A stretch of DNA of 64,000 bases from assembly GCF_018446385.1 (NCBI RefSeq), contig NC_056000.1, forward strand, positions 77,448,688 to 77,512,687, in the 5' to 3' direction. The stretch is from Zingiber officinale (lineage: Eukaryota; Streptophyta; Magnoliopsida; Zingiberales; Zingiberaceae). Below the pieces are notes generated by a model. The model saw nothing but the letters and a program-made list of their open reading frames with translations. It was not told where the DNA came from and did not search any database. Shown piece by piece: positions 12,161 to 21,969 of the stretch. Position numbers and translations under genes: made by a program. Within the stretch, counting starts at the first letter, position 1. Each line of letters opens with the position of its first letter.

Positions 12161-12269
12161 TTCCGGTGCCGCCATCGTGGCCCTCGCTCTCGACTGCGAC
12201 GGAGCAAGCAAGAAAGTAAGCGCACACCAAACAAACCACTCATTTATCCAAATCGAATCAAATTATTTC

Positions 12270-12273
<4 letters not shown>

Positions 12274-12345
<72 letters not shown>
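12274..12345. repeat. (TA)n microsatellite
   Basis: About 35 AT units in the 5' flank of the nicotinamidase-like pseudogene. Confidence 0.95.
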
Positions 12346-12351
<6 letters not shown>

Positions 12352-12385
12352 TTAATTTTATTTTTTATTTATTCTTCGTTTAGAA

Positions 12386-12558
12386 GAGGAGTCTTGGCGT
12401 AACGATAAAATTGTTATCATGTAACCAAAAGGTCTCGGGTTCGAATGTACTGGAAACAATCTCTTATAAAAAAAACAAGGTAAGGCTGCGTACAATTGAT
12501 CTTTCCCCGGGACCTCGCATGACAGAAGCTTCGTGCACCGGACTACTTTTTTTTTTTT
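12386..12558 (+). mobile_element. Au-type SINE (tRNA-derived)
   Basis: The 173-bp unit has the head GAGGAGTCTTGGCGTAACG (A-box-like), an internal B-box-like GGGTTCGAATG, the conserved middle AAGGTAAGGCTGCGTACAAT, the segment TTCCCCGGGACC, and the tail GCTTCGTGCACCGGACTA followed by a run of T. This is the recognised order of the plant Au SINE family. It is non-autonomous and depends on LINE machinery elsewhere. Confidence 0.88.
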
Positions 12559-12961
12559 GTTCAATTTTTTTCTAGATCAATTAGAATAGGATAAAATTGT
12601 GATTAGAGAAGGGGAGAGATGAGAAAAGGGGAGAGTATTTAACTATAACACAAACAAAGATATGATATTTAATGGTAGGTTAATGACTTACACATTTTTT
12701 ATTAACAAAACTGATCGTGATTAATCACAAGTAATACATCATATACATCACCAATGGCTAGCATCTAGCAAACATACCATGAATTGTGTACATCTAGCAC
12801 GTAGTTAATCGATTAACCTTCCATAACATCATTGGCAATCAACCTTGAGCATAGCTTGCAATCAGAATGACTGCTAATGATGTTATGCCTTCCTCCAACC
12901 CTATACCCACTGCATGGCCGCATGCATGTGAAATACTTAAGTTCCTTGCTCTCCTCCACGG
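12559..12961. other. Intergenic / 3' flank of the bHLH gene
   Basis: Nothing gene-like is seen; it would contain the 3' untranslated region of the minus-strand bHLH gene. Confidence 0.5.
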
Positions 12962-13384
12962 TCAGAATCCTCCAGCAAGAGAAGGAGCCCAGAAATCTGC
13001 ACCATCGTCGCCTCCTACGTGCATGGTGAAGGACACTGGCACAAGGCACAGCCCTCGGCTCTTCAAGTCCTTAATTTCTTCTTCTTCTTCTTCCTCTTCC
13101 TCCTCCTCCTCCTCATTATTTCCCTGTTAAATAATTGAAAACAGTGGTTCCTGTTCAGCTTAATTGTCTAATTATCCCCTGTTTAGACAGTGGTACTTTA
13201 CTTTGTGTGGAGGGGATTGCTAAGCCTAATTCATAATTATACTCACAGGCTGCTGCTGCTGCTGCTGATGATGATATTGCTGCAGGTATGGCGAGCTCAG
13301 TGCCTACAAAGATATATTATAAACAAGAGATCGATCAATCCAACCTCCTGATTTTACAAGACACCGATAACTAAAATATAGTAC

Positions 13385-13428
<44 letters not shown>

Positions 13429-14732
13429 ACAATTCTGATGTAGCTTTTACTGCGTGCGTGCTGCATGCGCACCATCAGCTTTTTGTTTTATAAAAACACA
13501 GAAACGCTTCGCTTGCTTTCAGTGTACCAGTTTAGAGAGAAAGAGAGTAGAGATTTGACCTCGATTTGACTCTGGAGGAATCTGATGTACCCAATGGCTT
13601 CTTGCAATACCGACGCTGTGTCAGTCTAAAAAGGAGTACTCTATGTCAGCTAAAATTCTTATAATCTATAATCAATTTCAAACTTTGATAATTATTGAGA
13701 GCTCCATGATGGTTGATAATTATATACACGCATAGCATTAAAAGATGCATTCAATACCTTGCCAAATGGCGACACTAACTGGTGCAGTGCTGTTATTCTA
13801 TCCCCCAGCTTCTCCTTTCTCACCTGTTATCATCACTGACCATTAATTTCCCAAAAGCAATTCTTTTAGCTAGCAGAATATCTAGAAAACTAAAACTAAA
13901 TATTTATATATGAACCTTGAGACTAGATTGTGGAGAGGAAGAGCCTTGAACCCTAGCTTTCTTCAAAGTTGGAGCAGCTTCTGTGCTGTTTCCCTGAAAT
14001 TGTGCATCACAAGTTTCAGAAATAGAGAATTTTCGTATGATCTTCCTGATGAATAATTAATAATTACCTCAGAAGAGTTATTATGGTCTGCGGGTAATTT
14101 GTGTCTACGCTTGGCTGAGAAATCCAACATGCTGTGGGTGCTGAGACTGGTGGTGACACAGGATCCGGGAGATGATGCTTGAAGAACAGTACTATTTTGT
14201 GTCCATGAGGATGGTCCATGGCTCTGCGCTTGATGATGTTGATCGTGAAATCCTGTAGCTGATGTATGTGTTGCCACAGATGAAACCATCTGCTCATGTA
14301 TCAATGGTTCTCCTCCTGCACACCTGTGGGGCCGGGCGCAGGGGGCCGCTGGGGTGGGCGGTTCCCACCTTTTGCTCCAAATGGTTCTACTCCACAGTTA
14401 TTGCTCTGATCAGTCCACTTGATCAAGCCATGCTTCTGGTCTTCTTCCCCAATTATGAACCCTCCTCTAGATCGAACACGCACAAATACATACATACATA
14501 AACAAAGAAACCAGAAACCCTAGCTAGTTAGATCTAACTCATGACTGTAAAAGAAGAGGGTTTTTTGCTATTTTCCTTACAACAAAAGTCGGCACCATGA
14601 CTCTGGCAAATCTTGGCCGCCATGATCATGGTCTTGCTGCCACATCTCAGAATTGGAAGGTTGAGGAAGAGCCATGGATGCGTTCAAGCTCCACCAAGCT
14701 GGAGCAGAACAGCCACTGGTTCCCTCCATCAT
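12962..14732 (-). CDS. bHLH transcription factor (bHLH68/112/123-like group)
   Basis: Eight minus-strand exons: 14581-14732, 14369-14466, 14068-14315, 13916-13993, 13758-13823, 13560-13625, 13247-13303, 12962-13123. All phases close, giving 308 aa. The start [14 protein letters not shown] is the usual N-terminus of this group, followed by [23 protein letters not shown] precedes the domain. The bHLH region (about 178-236) reads KKARVQ, then [20 protein letters not shown], then [20 protein letters not shown]. Its basic part lacks the His-Glu-Arg triad, as in other atypical bHLHs of this group, so E-box binding is doubtful and dimerisation is the safer prediction. After it come a six-Gln run, a poly-Glu run of about 14, and the conserved tail [13 protein letters not shown]. 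It probably acts as a nuclear regulator. Odd: the second intron would be only 53 nt (14316-14368) and 79% GC; without its removal the frame stops at a TGA just downstream. Confidence 0.85.
13388..13426. repeat. (TA)n microsatellite in a bHLH intron
   Basis: About 19 TA units within the intron between exons 6 and 7 of the bHLH gene. Confidence 0.9.
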
Positions 14733-15467
14733 CTGCCGCATGCATCACAGATTGGAGCTGGCTCTCAAACTAAACTGAACTCGAAAGGAGAACTGATTAG
14801 AATCTCCAAACTTGGAAGAATATGTTTTGCTACCGCTGCTGCACTTGATCAGTGAAGAAAAGGCTGGAGAGGAAGAAGCTGATCAATGCATAGAGGTGTG
14901 GACACTTTTGTCCTCGTGTGCTTTTCTCTTCACAACTCCTCTTCCTTTTTCGATAAGAACAATTTTGGGTGCGATTTATATAAATATATATATTTATATA
15001 ATTTCCTACTTGTGACTTTTTAAGCTGCTTTTGCTTTATGATAAAGTGGAGGAAAAGGGTGCGGCTGTGCATTCAGACATGGAGCATTGGGCTCTGATCA
15101 GTGAAGAAATAATTAGCAATATTAGTTCTTAATGATGTAATTAGAGTTAAATCAGTGAATTTCATATACTGCGCATTTATGCTCGGCATATAATTATATA
15201 AAAAGGCATACGAATTTATTCCCCGGGTTTCGTGGATACGGCAAGAACGGTTGCTCGCAAAATCCGTACCCTGCTTGCAATCTTTGTCGGCAGGCTGTTG
15301 TAGTTTCTACCTTATTATTTATTTATTATATGATTCTCATTATTGTATTATCTGTTTGTTTTTTAAAATTATTATATTTATTTATTGTCTTGTCTTGTAG
15401 TGGTCAGTGTGTTATTCCTTTCGGTTTGAGGTGGTGTAGATTGGAGTTACTCATCGTCATCGTCATG

Positions 15468-15503
<36 letters not shown>

Positions 15504-15997
15504 TTTGCTGTCGTTGGGGCAATAATTCAGTGTCGAGCCCGTGCCATTCAATTTCAACCCCCGGAAATAATGGCTCCTTTAAGGAAGTCGGTCAACTTGT
15601 TCTTGTACCTGGAGCTTAATTAAACAAAAATGGAGACAAATTCACTTTGCTCAATTTCCTCAATGACATTAATTACCATGTTTTATATTTCCTTAGGACA
15701 GGCGAGGCGAGGTGAGGTGAGAGAGATGCCATGATAAGATCAAACAATTAATGTTCGTTACATTTAATTATATTTTCAGTTCATGTCATTAGGAATCATC
15801 AATTTTGCCTCCTGTTTTTTTGGGTGCAATGCCAACAAAATAACACATTCATTTTATCTCTTATTTAATATTTGATGCTTGTGTATAATTTTATCCAAAC
15901 CTGATGAAAAATTTGATATTTAATTTGAATAGAAGAGGGTATGGAGAGATTCTTAAAACCTAATTAAATAATTGGATATAAATATTCGAGTATTTGG
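14733..15997. other. bHLH 5' flank and AT-rich intergenic DNA
   Basis: This holds the upstream region of the minus-strand bHLH gene, with TATA-rich sequence near 14970-15000, and a (TA)n run at 15469-15500. No other gene was recognised. Confidence 0.5.
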
Positions 15998-16880
15998 ATA
16001 TGCGGTCTATTAGAAGTGGTTGTAACATTGCTCTTGAAAATCTAACAACAGAATCAGTTTGAATTAAACTGTTTCTATTGTCTTAACTTTTCGAAACGGT
16101 TTTACAATCACTCTTGTTGAATAGTTTTAGTACCGATTTAAATAACCGCCACTATAAATCACTCTTAATGATATAACTATTAAAAGTAATCTTAAAAGTA
16201 CTGATATTGAGTACTTTTAGCAACACTTTTACGTCAAACGTTGCTACAAACTATTTATATTGCTCTAACTTTTAAGAACAATTATCAACATGTTCCTACT
16301 GAACACTTTTAATATCATTTTGTGTAAAGTGCTACTATAAACCATTTTTATTGCTCCATTACTTTAGAATTAGTTTTCAAACTACTTCTATTGTATAGTT
16401 TTATCATCGGTTTGAATAAACCATCACTGTAAATCGCTCTTCATGATATAACTATTAGAAATAATCTTGAAACTGTTAATATTGAGTACTTTCAGCAGTG
16501 ATTCTATGTCACATGCTAGTTATTCTATGTCAAATGCTACTACTAACTATTTCTATTACTCTGACTTCTAAGAATAATTATCAAATCATTCTTACTAAAT
16601 ACTTTTAACATCGTTTTGTACAAAATGCTACTATAAACTGTTTCTATTGCTCTATATTTTAGAATTAATTTTTAAATTGCTCATGTTGCATAGTTTGAGA
16701 ATCAATTTACATTAATTGTTGTTATAAATCACTTTTAATGATACAACCATTAAAAAATAATCTTGAAACTACTGATAATGAATACTTTTAATAGTAGTTC
16801 TTTATCAAACGTTGTTGTTAATCGCTTCTATTGTTCTAACTTCTAGAAACAATTTCCAAATTGCTCATATTGAATTCTAA
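15998..16880. repeat. Degenerate tandem repeat, period about 290 bp, about three copies
   Basis: Recurring anchors such as TTTCTATTGCTCTAACTT, ATAACTATTARAARTAATCT and GTCAAACGTTGCTACAAACT return in the same order. The spacing between equivalent anchors is roughly 275-300 bp (for example 16065, 16340, 16637 and 16245, 16545, 16825). A diverged partial copy lies at about 19325-19500. Origin unknown; subterminal repeats of a large DNA transposon are one possibility. Confidence 0.6.
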
Positions 16881-17219
16881 ATTTAATTGTGAAATATTTT
16901 GCATTTTAAATTTTCAAAAAGGATATCAAGATGATATTGAATTGCTGATTAAGATCTAAAATAGTCTATCTATATGACAATCGCTCACTGAATAAAACAA
17001 GAGCAATGGATTACAAGCAAGGTGCTCCACCTTTGATACTATTTACCATTAGATTAAAATTGGTCCAATAATTAAAAATTATTATCCCCTCTGTCCTACT
17101 CAATGCATTAAAATAGCCAATCATTGTATTTCCTTTGTTTCCTATTTAAACCACATGTTCATTCGCCCTTTTCATGGCATCCAACTCTTGATCTTCAAAC
17201 CCTAATCTTGCACTCTCTC

Positions 17220-17640
17220 TTCCTTAGTTGTGTGATGGTCAAAGTTAGATTTGATTGGTAATGTATACTTTTTTTTAATGGTCAAACTTAGCTTTGACTA
17301 ATAATGTATAATTTTTTTACTGATCAAACTTATATTTGATCAGTAATATTTAATTTTTTACTGACTAAAGTTAGATTTGACTAGTAATATTTAATTGTTA
17401 TACTTAGCTTGTTAAATCTATGTGTCGGTAATGTGTATTTTTTTACAAACTTGGACCAATAATATTTAATTTTTTTATAACCAAGGTTAGATTTGGCCGA
17501 TAATATATAATTTTTTACTAGCTAAATTTAGTTTGTTTGTAATGTTTAATTTATTGTTCATTAAAATTATATTTGAATAGTAATATTTCATTTTTTTTCC
17601 AGTGTAAGTTAGGTTTTACTGATAAATTAAAATATTTATT
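17220..17640. repeat. Degenerate tandem repeat, period about 57 bp
   Basis: Units on the theme GTCAAASTTAGATTTGACTR, then GTAATRTTTAATTTTTT, recur about seven times. No coding potential. Confidence 0.6.
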
Positions 17641-17879
17641 TATTTTTAAATTTGGACATGATATTTTTATATTTATTTTTTTATAAAATTATATTTAATA
17701 TTAAAATAGATTATTTCTCTTTAAATTTATTTCTTGGGAAAATTTACATGCATACCCCATTGGCAAATACAACTTTGCATGCACTCCCCATTGGAAAATT
17801 TTTTTTTTTTCACTCCCTAATCTAATATACTTATCTAATTGTCCCTGATATTTTAAATATAAAAAGTCTAAAAATGAGT

Positions 17880-18470
17880 ATAAATTCTCTTAAATTCAGT
17901 ACATTAAACTAGAATCTAGTATATTTTCTATCAAATTGAGTACGATTCTTTTTCACCTCAATTGGATGGAAAATATACTAGATTTTCTTTAAATGGTACT
18001 CAATTGGATGGAAAATATACTAGATTTTCTTTAAATGATACTTAATTGGATAAAAAATATATTAGATTTTTTTCAAATGATACTGAATTTAGGAGGAATT
18101 ATATTAAATAGGAAAAAAAATCATACTCAATTAAATAGAAAATATACTCAATTCTAGTTTAAAATGCTGAATTTAATAGGAATTATACTCATTTTTAGAC
18201 TATTTATACCTAAAAATATGAAGGACAATTTTAATAGAAAATATACTCGAATATGCTAGATTTTATTTAAATGATACTCAATTTGATAGAAAATATACTA
18301 GATTTTCTTTAAATGATACTTAATTGGATATAAAATATACTAGATTTTCTTTTTACATGGTGCTGAATTTAAGAGGAATTATATTAAAACAGGAAAAAAA
18401 ATATACTCAATTTAATAGAAAATATACTCGATTCTAAGGTAAAGTGCTGAATTTAAGAGGAATTATAAGA
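17880..18470. repeat. Degenerate tandem repeat with ATACTAGATTTTCTTTAAAT core
   Basis: Units of about 43 bp (GATACTCAATTGGATGGAAA, then ATATACTAGATTTTC) repeat in two blocks, at about 17945-18120 and 18240-18440, separated by related sequence. Flanking segments with GCATGCA and CCCCATTGG at 17745-17800 and 18560-18600 hint at a larger inserted unit, which I could not delimit. Confidence 0.55.
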
Positions 18471-18877
18471 GGCAATTAGGTTACAATATTTGCATGAGGG
18501 AGTTGAAGCAAATAAAACTTTGTCAGGGAGTGGAAACAAAGTTTTTTATGAGTGAGGATTGCATGCAAAATTCAAGTTATCATTGGGAATTTTTCTCTAC
18601 TTTACCGTTATTTCTTTCTTAATTTTTTTCTTTTGTTGTCAATTTTTATACTATTGTTGTTATCGTACTCTCGTTTGTCCACTAATTATTATACGCGCGT
18701 ATCTTTTGTTTATCGTAGATGCTAAAAGAGAATTAATCACTAATTAAATATATTTACCAAATAAATTTAGCTAATAACTTAGTTAAAATTAATTAATACT
18801 ATTTTTAAAAATAACAATTAAAGTGTATCAACTTGATAGACCCAACCTAAATTGATGGCTCTACTCAAAGTAATGGT

Positions 18878-19308
18878 TAGGAGTGTAAACGAATCAAATT
18901 GAGCCGAATATGAAGAAAAATCTAAAGCTTGAATGGTTCAAATTAGTTATATTTGAGTTCGAGTGTGATTCTCAAATTCGTCTCGAATCAAAGCTCGAGT
19001 TCGAGTTCGACTTCGACTCAAAAGATTCAAACATGTTCGTGAGCTATTCGAACTATTGCTCATAAATAAGTACTCAAAAGGCTCAAAATTTATTTATTTA
19101 ATATATAATTATATTATATTAATAAAATATTAAGACTCACGAGCGGCTTCCGAACTATCGAACTAAATAATTTGGGCTCGAGTTCGGCTCGAAAAAAGTT
19201 GGAACATATTTGAGTTCGACTCAAATTCAATAAGTTCAAATACAAATCAAATATTTATCGAGCCGGTTTGAAAAGCTCGTGAACCGACTCGATTCGTTTG
19301 CACCCCTA
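18878..19308. mobile_element. hAT-type MITE with imperfect 8-bp target duplication
   Basis: Ends TAGGAGTGTAAACGAATC and the inverse of TAGGGGTGCAAACGAATC form terminal inverted repeats. The flanking octamers are GTAATGGT (18870-18877) and GTCATGGC (19309-19316), matching at six of eight bases. The interior is rich in GCTCGAGTTCGAACTCG-like sequence. It is non-coding and old. Confidence 0.75.
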
Positions 19309-19540
19309 GTCATGGCGCAATGGATCACAACACTTTGATATTATCTACGTAGCAACGGTTCTATGTCAAATACTACTACTCATCGTTTTTATAGCTTAAC
19401 TTCTAGGAATAATTTTTAAATTGCTAACAACATTTTATATAAAGTGTTGCAATAAACCATTCTCTCTTTTAATGGATAAGAATTAGTGATGCAATAAACC
19501 ACTTATATTCTCTCGTCTAACGGGTAACGGGTAATTGCTC

Positions 19541-20215
19541 TGAAAATTTTCCTTCAAATGGGGTGTGCAATCAAACAATATTGGGCTTTTGAGCCGGTCG
19601 TTGCGTGCACTTCCTGATTTATCCTAGTGGTTGGTGGGAAACTTTTGTGGGATCGGACCGGTCACCCCAGGGATAGTCAAATGAGGCTAACTGTGGTTAT
19701 CATTTTTTTTTATCCCCGGGGCTATGGTGGAGAGGTAGGATATCCAGGTTGTCACCTAGACACCTACTATTTGATCCCCATCTATGGCGTATTTGTGGAA
19801 TTTTTTTCTTCAAATGGGGGACACAAATAAAGGATGCTGGGTTCTGAGCTGGCCACCGCGTGCACTTCACGATTTACGCTGGTGGTCGATGGGAAACTTC
19901 TGTGCGACCAGACCCGTCACCCCAGGGATAGTCAATGAGACTAACTGGGATTATCATTTTTTTATCCCCGAGGCTATGGTACCATGGTAGGACATCCAAG
20001 TTGTCTCCGACGTGGCTGCAGTTCGGTTCTCAGCTATGACATATTTGTAGAACTTTTTCCTCCAAATGAGACGCGCAACCAAAGGATACTAGGCTTTTGG
20101 GCTATCTGCGACGTACACTTTTCGATTTATCCCGATGATTGATGGAAAATTTCTATGGGATCTAATTACCTCAAAGATAGTCAATGAAATTAATTAGAAT
20201 TATTATTTTTTTTCT
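19541..20215. repeat. Tandem repeat, period about 256 bp, about 2.6 copies
   Basis: Copies begin near 19553, 19810 and 20063 with TTCAAATGGGGNNNGCAA-type sequence and share GCGTGCACTTC, TGGGAAACTTCTGTG, CACCCCAGGGATAGTCAATG and TATCCCCGRGGCTATGG in the same order. The third copy is incomplete and more diverged. Confidence 0.8.
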
Positions 20216-20866
20216 AATGAATAATGGTTACACCTACTTTAAATTGCACCCGCCTAAATTATACTAGTAGATAAATAAATATTATTAAAAATAATGTGTA
20301 AAAACTTGGAAAAAAAAAAACAGAAAGTGTGAGGAAAAGCGTGTAAAGAATTAAAAATGAAAACCGTGTAAATAATAAAAAAGGAAATACATTTAAAAAT
20401 AAAAAAGGGAAAACATGAAAAAATTAAAAATAGAAAAAATATGTAAAAATTAAAAAAGGAATAGTATGTAAAAATTTTAAAAAGGAAAAGTGTGTAAATA
20501 ATAAAAAAGGAATACATGTAAAAATTAAATTTTTTTAAAAAAGTAAAAATGTGTAAAAATAAATAAAAAGGAAAAAAAAAAACCGATGAGATGGATCGTG
20601 CTATTGTCATTTATTAAGTATTATTGATAATGGAGGATTTGAGTAGCATGTTTTACTGAATTGGAAAGGAAGGATTATCGCCAGGTGAAAACTAATCATG
20701 ACAGTTGGATATCTAAATTTTGCACATCATTTAACACCTTTAATTGTTCCATGCTAGCAATCCGAGTGGTGACTCATTCAATAAAATCATGTGTAAATCC
20801 TACCCATCTGGCATCCATCATTGCTGTTATTTTTTTTTTCCTATAGAATAGCTTCAATTTCTTGAG
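20216..20866. other. Low-complexity A-rich tract and intergenic DNA
   Basis: From about 20280 to 20580 short units of the form GTGTAAAAATTAAAAAAGGAAA repeat irregularly. The rest, up to the H2A.X pseudogene, shows nothing recognisable. Confidence 0.55.
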
Positions 20867-21361
20867 ATGAGTTCGACGACGGTGGGGTCGGGGGAGATGA
20901 TGAGTAAGAGTGGTCGTGGCAAGGCCAAGTGGATGAAGGTTGTTTCTTGGTCGCAGAAGGTTGACCTCCAATTCCCGATAGGTTGCATCTCTCGCTACCT
21001 TACGGTCGGTCAATATGCTCAGTGTGTTGGTTCCAGTGCACCGGTCTCTCTCTGCAGTCCTTGAGTACATATATGTTGAGGTAAATCGCTTCATTATTTT
21101 GTTCTTTCACTAGGGATCCCCTTCTCTACCTAAATTTACATTTCTTTATTGTTCAATGTGTTGGAGTTAGCTGAAAATACCGCATCATCCCGAGGCACAT
21201 TCAATTGCCCATGAAGAACAATGAGGAGCTTAGCAAGCTCCTAGCACGTTCGATGATTTCCAATGGTGGGGTCGTGCCCAACATTCACTAGGCTTTGTTG
21301 CCCAAGAAGTAAGGCGGAGGGAAGAGTGAACCAGAAATCAAATCATCCTCACAAGAATTCT
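20867..21361 (+). pseudogene. Histone H2A.X pseudogene
   Basis: The sequence reads through a histone H2A in order: SGRGKAK, then [20 protein letters not shown] (compare LQFPVGRIARYLKAGKYA), [11 protein letters not shown], then in another frame SAVLEY, an intron-like gap at about 21081-21160, [27 protein letters not shown], and [10 protein letters not shown] followed by LLPKK. It ends with SSSQEF and a stop at 21359-21361, the SQEF tail that marks plant H2A.X, the form phosphorylated at DNA breaks. There is at least one frameshift near 21050, plus in-frame stops after PNIH and after LLPKK, so it is not functional. Retention of the intron position suggests a duplicated gene rather than a processed copy. 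Confidence 0.85.
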
Positions 21362-21820
21362 AGGTTTTTTTTTCATCTTCATGTTTGATTGTAAAAGAAT
21401 TGTGATTAGAAACATCTTTCAATGGAATTATTCACAAGTATCTAATCTCAAATCATGTTGATTTATTCATCATCATGCATGATTAACATGATAATTTTGA
21501 TTTACATAATTGATCAGGTAGTTTAACTAATCTGTAAAATTATTTTGATCACTTTTAATCAATCAATAGAAATCAGATCATCCTCACAAGAATTCTAGGT
21601 TTTTTTTTCATCTTCATATTTTGATTGTAAAAAAAATCTTTAGAGTTGTAATTAGAAACATCTCTCAATGGCATTATTCATAAGTATCTAATCTCAAATC
21701 ATGTTGATTTATTCATCATCATACATGATTAACATGATAATTTTGATTTACATAATTGATCAAGTAACTTAACTAATACGTAAAATTATTTTGATCATTT
21801 TTAATCAATCAATAGATTGT
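21335..21820. repeat. Tandem duplication (about 235 bp) of the H2A.X tail and 3' flank
   Basis: The segment starting AATCAAATCATCCTCACAAG at about 21337 recurs at about 21570 with few differences, including a second copy of the SSSQEF-stop codons. The following flank TCTAATCTCAAATCATGTTG and CATGATTAACATGATAATTT is present in both. Confidence 0.85.
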
Positions 21821-21969
21821 ACTTTTAAACATAATTTGAAATAACTCTTAGAAGAACTCATAAATCTCAAGTTTTAACTGTGTTTTAAAATATTCCTATA
21901 TCCATGACATTTAGTTAGAAGTGGTTTGAAACCGTTCATATATTGTGAAAACTATTATTAAACCTTACG

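Larger units (their letters stand above)
3733..12175 (-). pseudogene. Nicotinamidase-like (At3g16190-type) gene copy 2, disrupted pseudogene
   Basis: Five minus-strand exons can be traced. Exon 1 is split by a hAT insertion: ATG at 12175-12173 with MAAPE on the right, then SETAMLVIDMQ at 8422-8457 on the left. Exon 2 is 8226-8345 (KDFILAERGSP to RERGILVIW), exon 3 is 5302-5530 (VVREHDRFGRD to GIKNLVVVG), exon 4 is 3922-4036 (GVQTPNCIRQTVFDAVALDY), exon 5 is 3733-3800 (DMKNIGVAAPTLQEW). All introns keep GT/AG. The isochorismatase-fold residues remain (Asp of VIDMQ, the Lys in AVKGCVG, the Cys of TPNC). Damage besides the insertion: TGA where Trp is expected at codon 6, a two-base loss in exon 4 before the ISDATAAATP segment, and a TGA in exon 5 before DMKN. 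If translation began at the Met of TAMLVID, the exon 4-5 lesions would still cut it. Intron 2 (5531-8225) holds an LTR fossil. Confidence 0.85.

Noticed and set aside
12386-12470. A tRNA-like head with A- and B-box
   Set aside because: It is continuous with the Au-SINE body and T-tail and lacks a complete cloverleaf.
14301-14495. Separate small protein on the minus strand in the bHLH gene
   Set aside because: Its first part matches the bHLH group's second exon, and its end is the candidate GC-rich intron read through.
20254-20610. A 118-codon Phe/Tyr-rich frame resembling a membrane protein
   Set aside because: It is a translation of an A-rich low-complexity tract with no family likeness.
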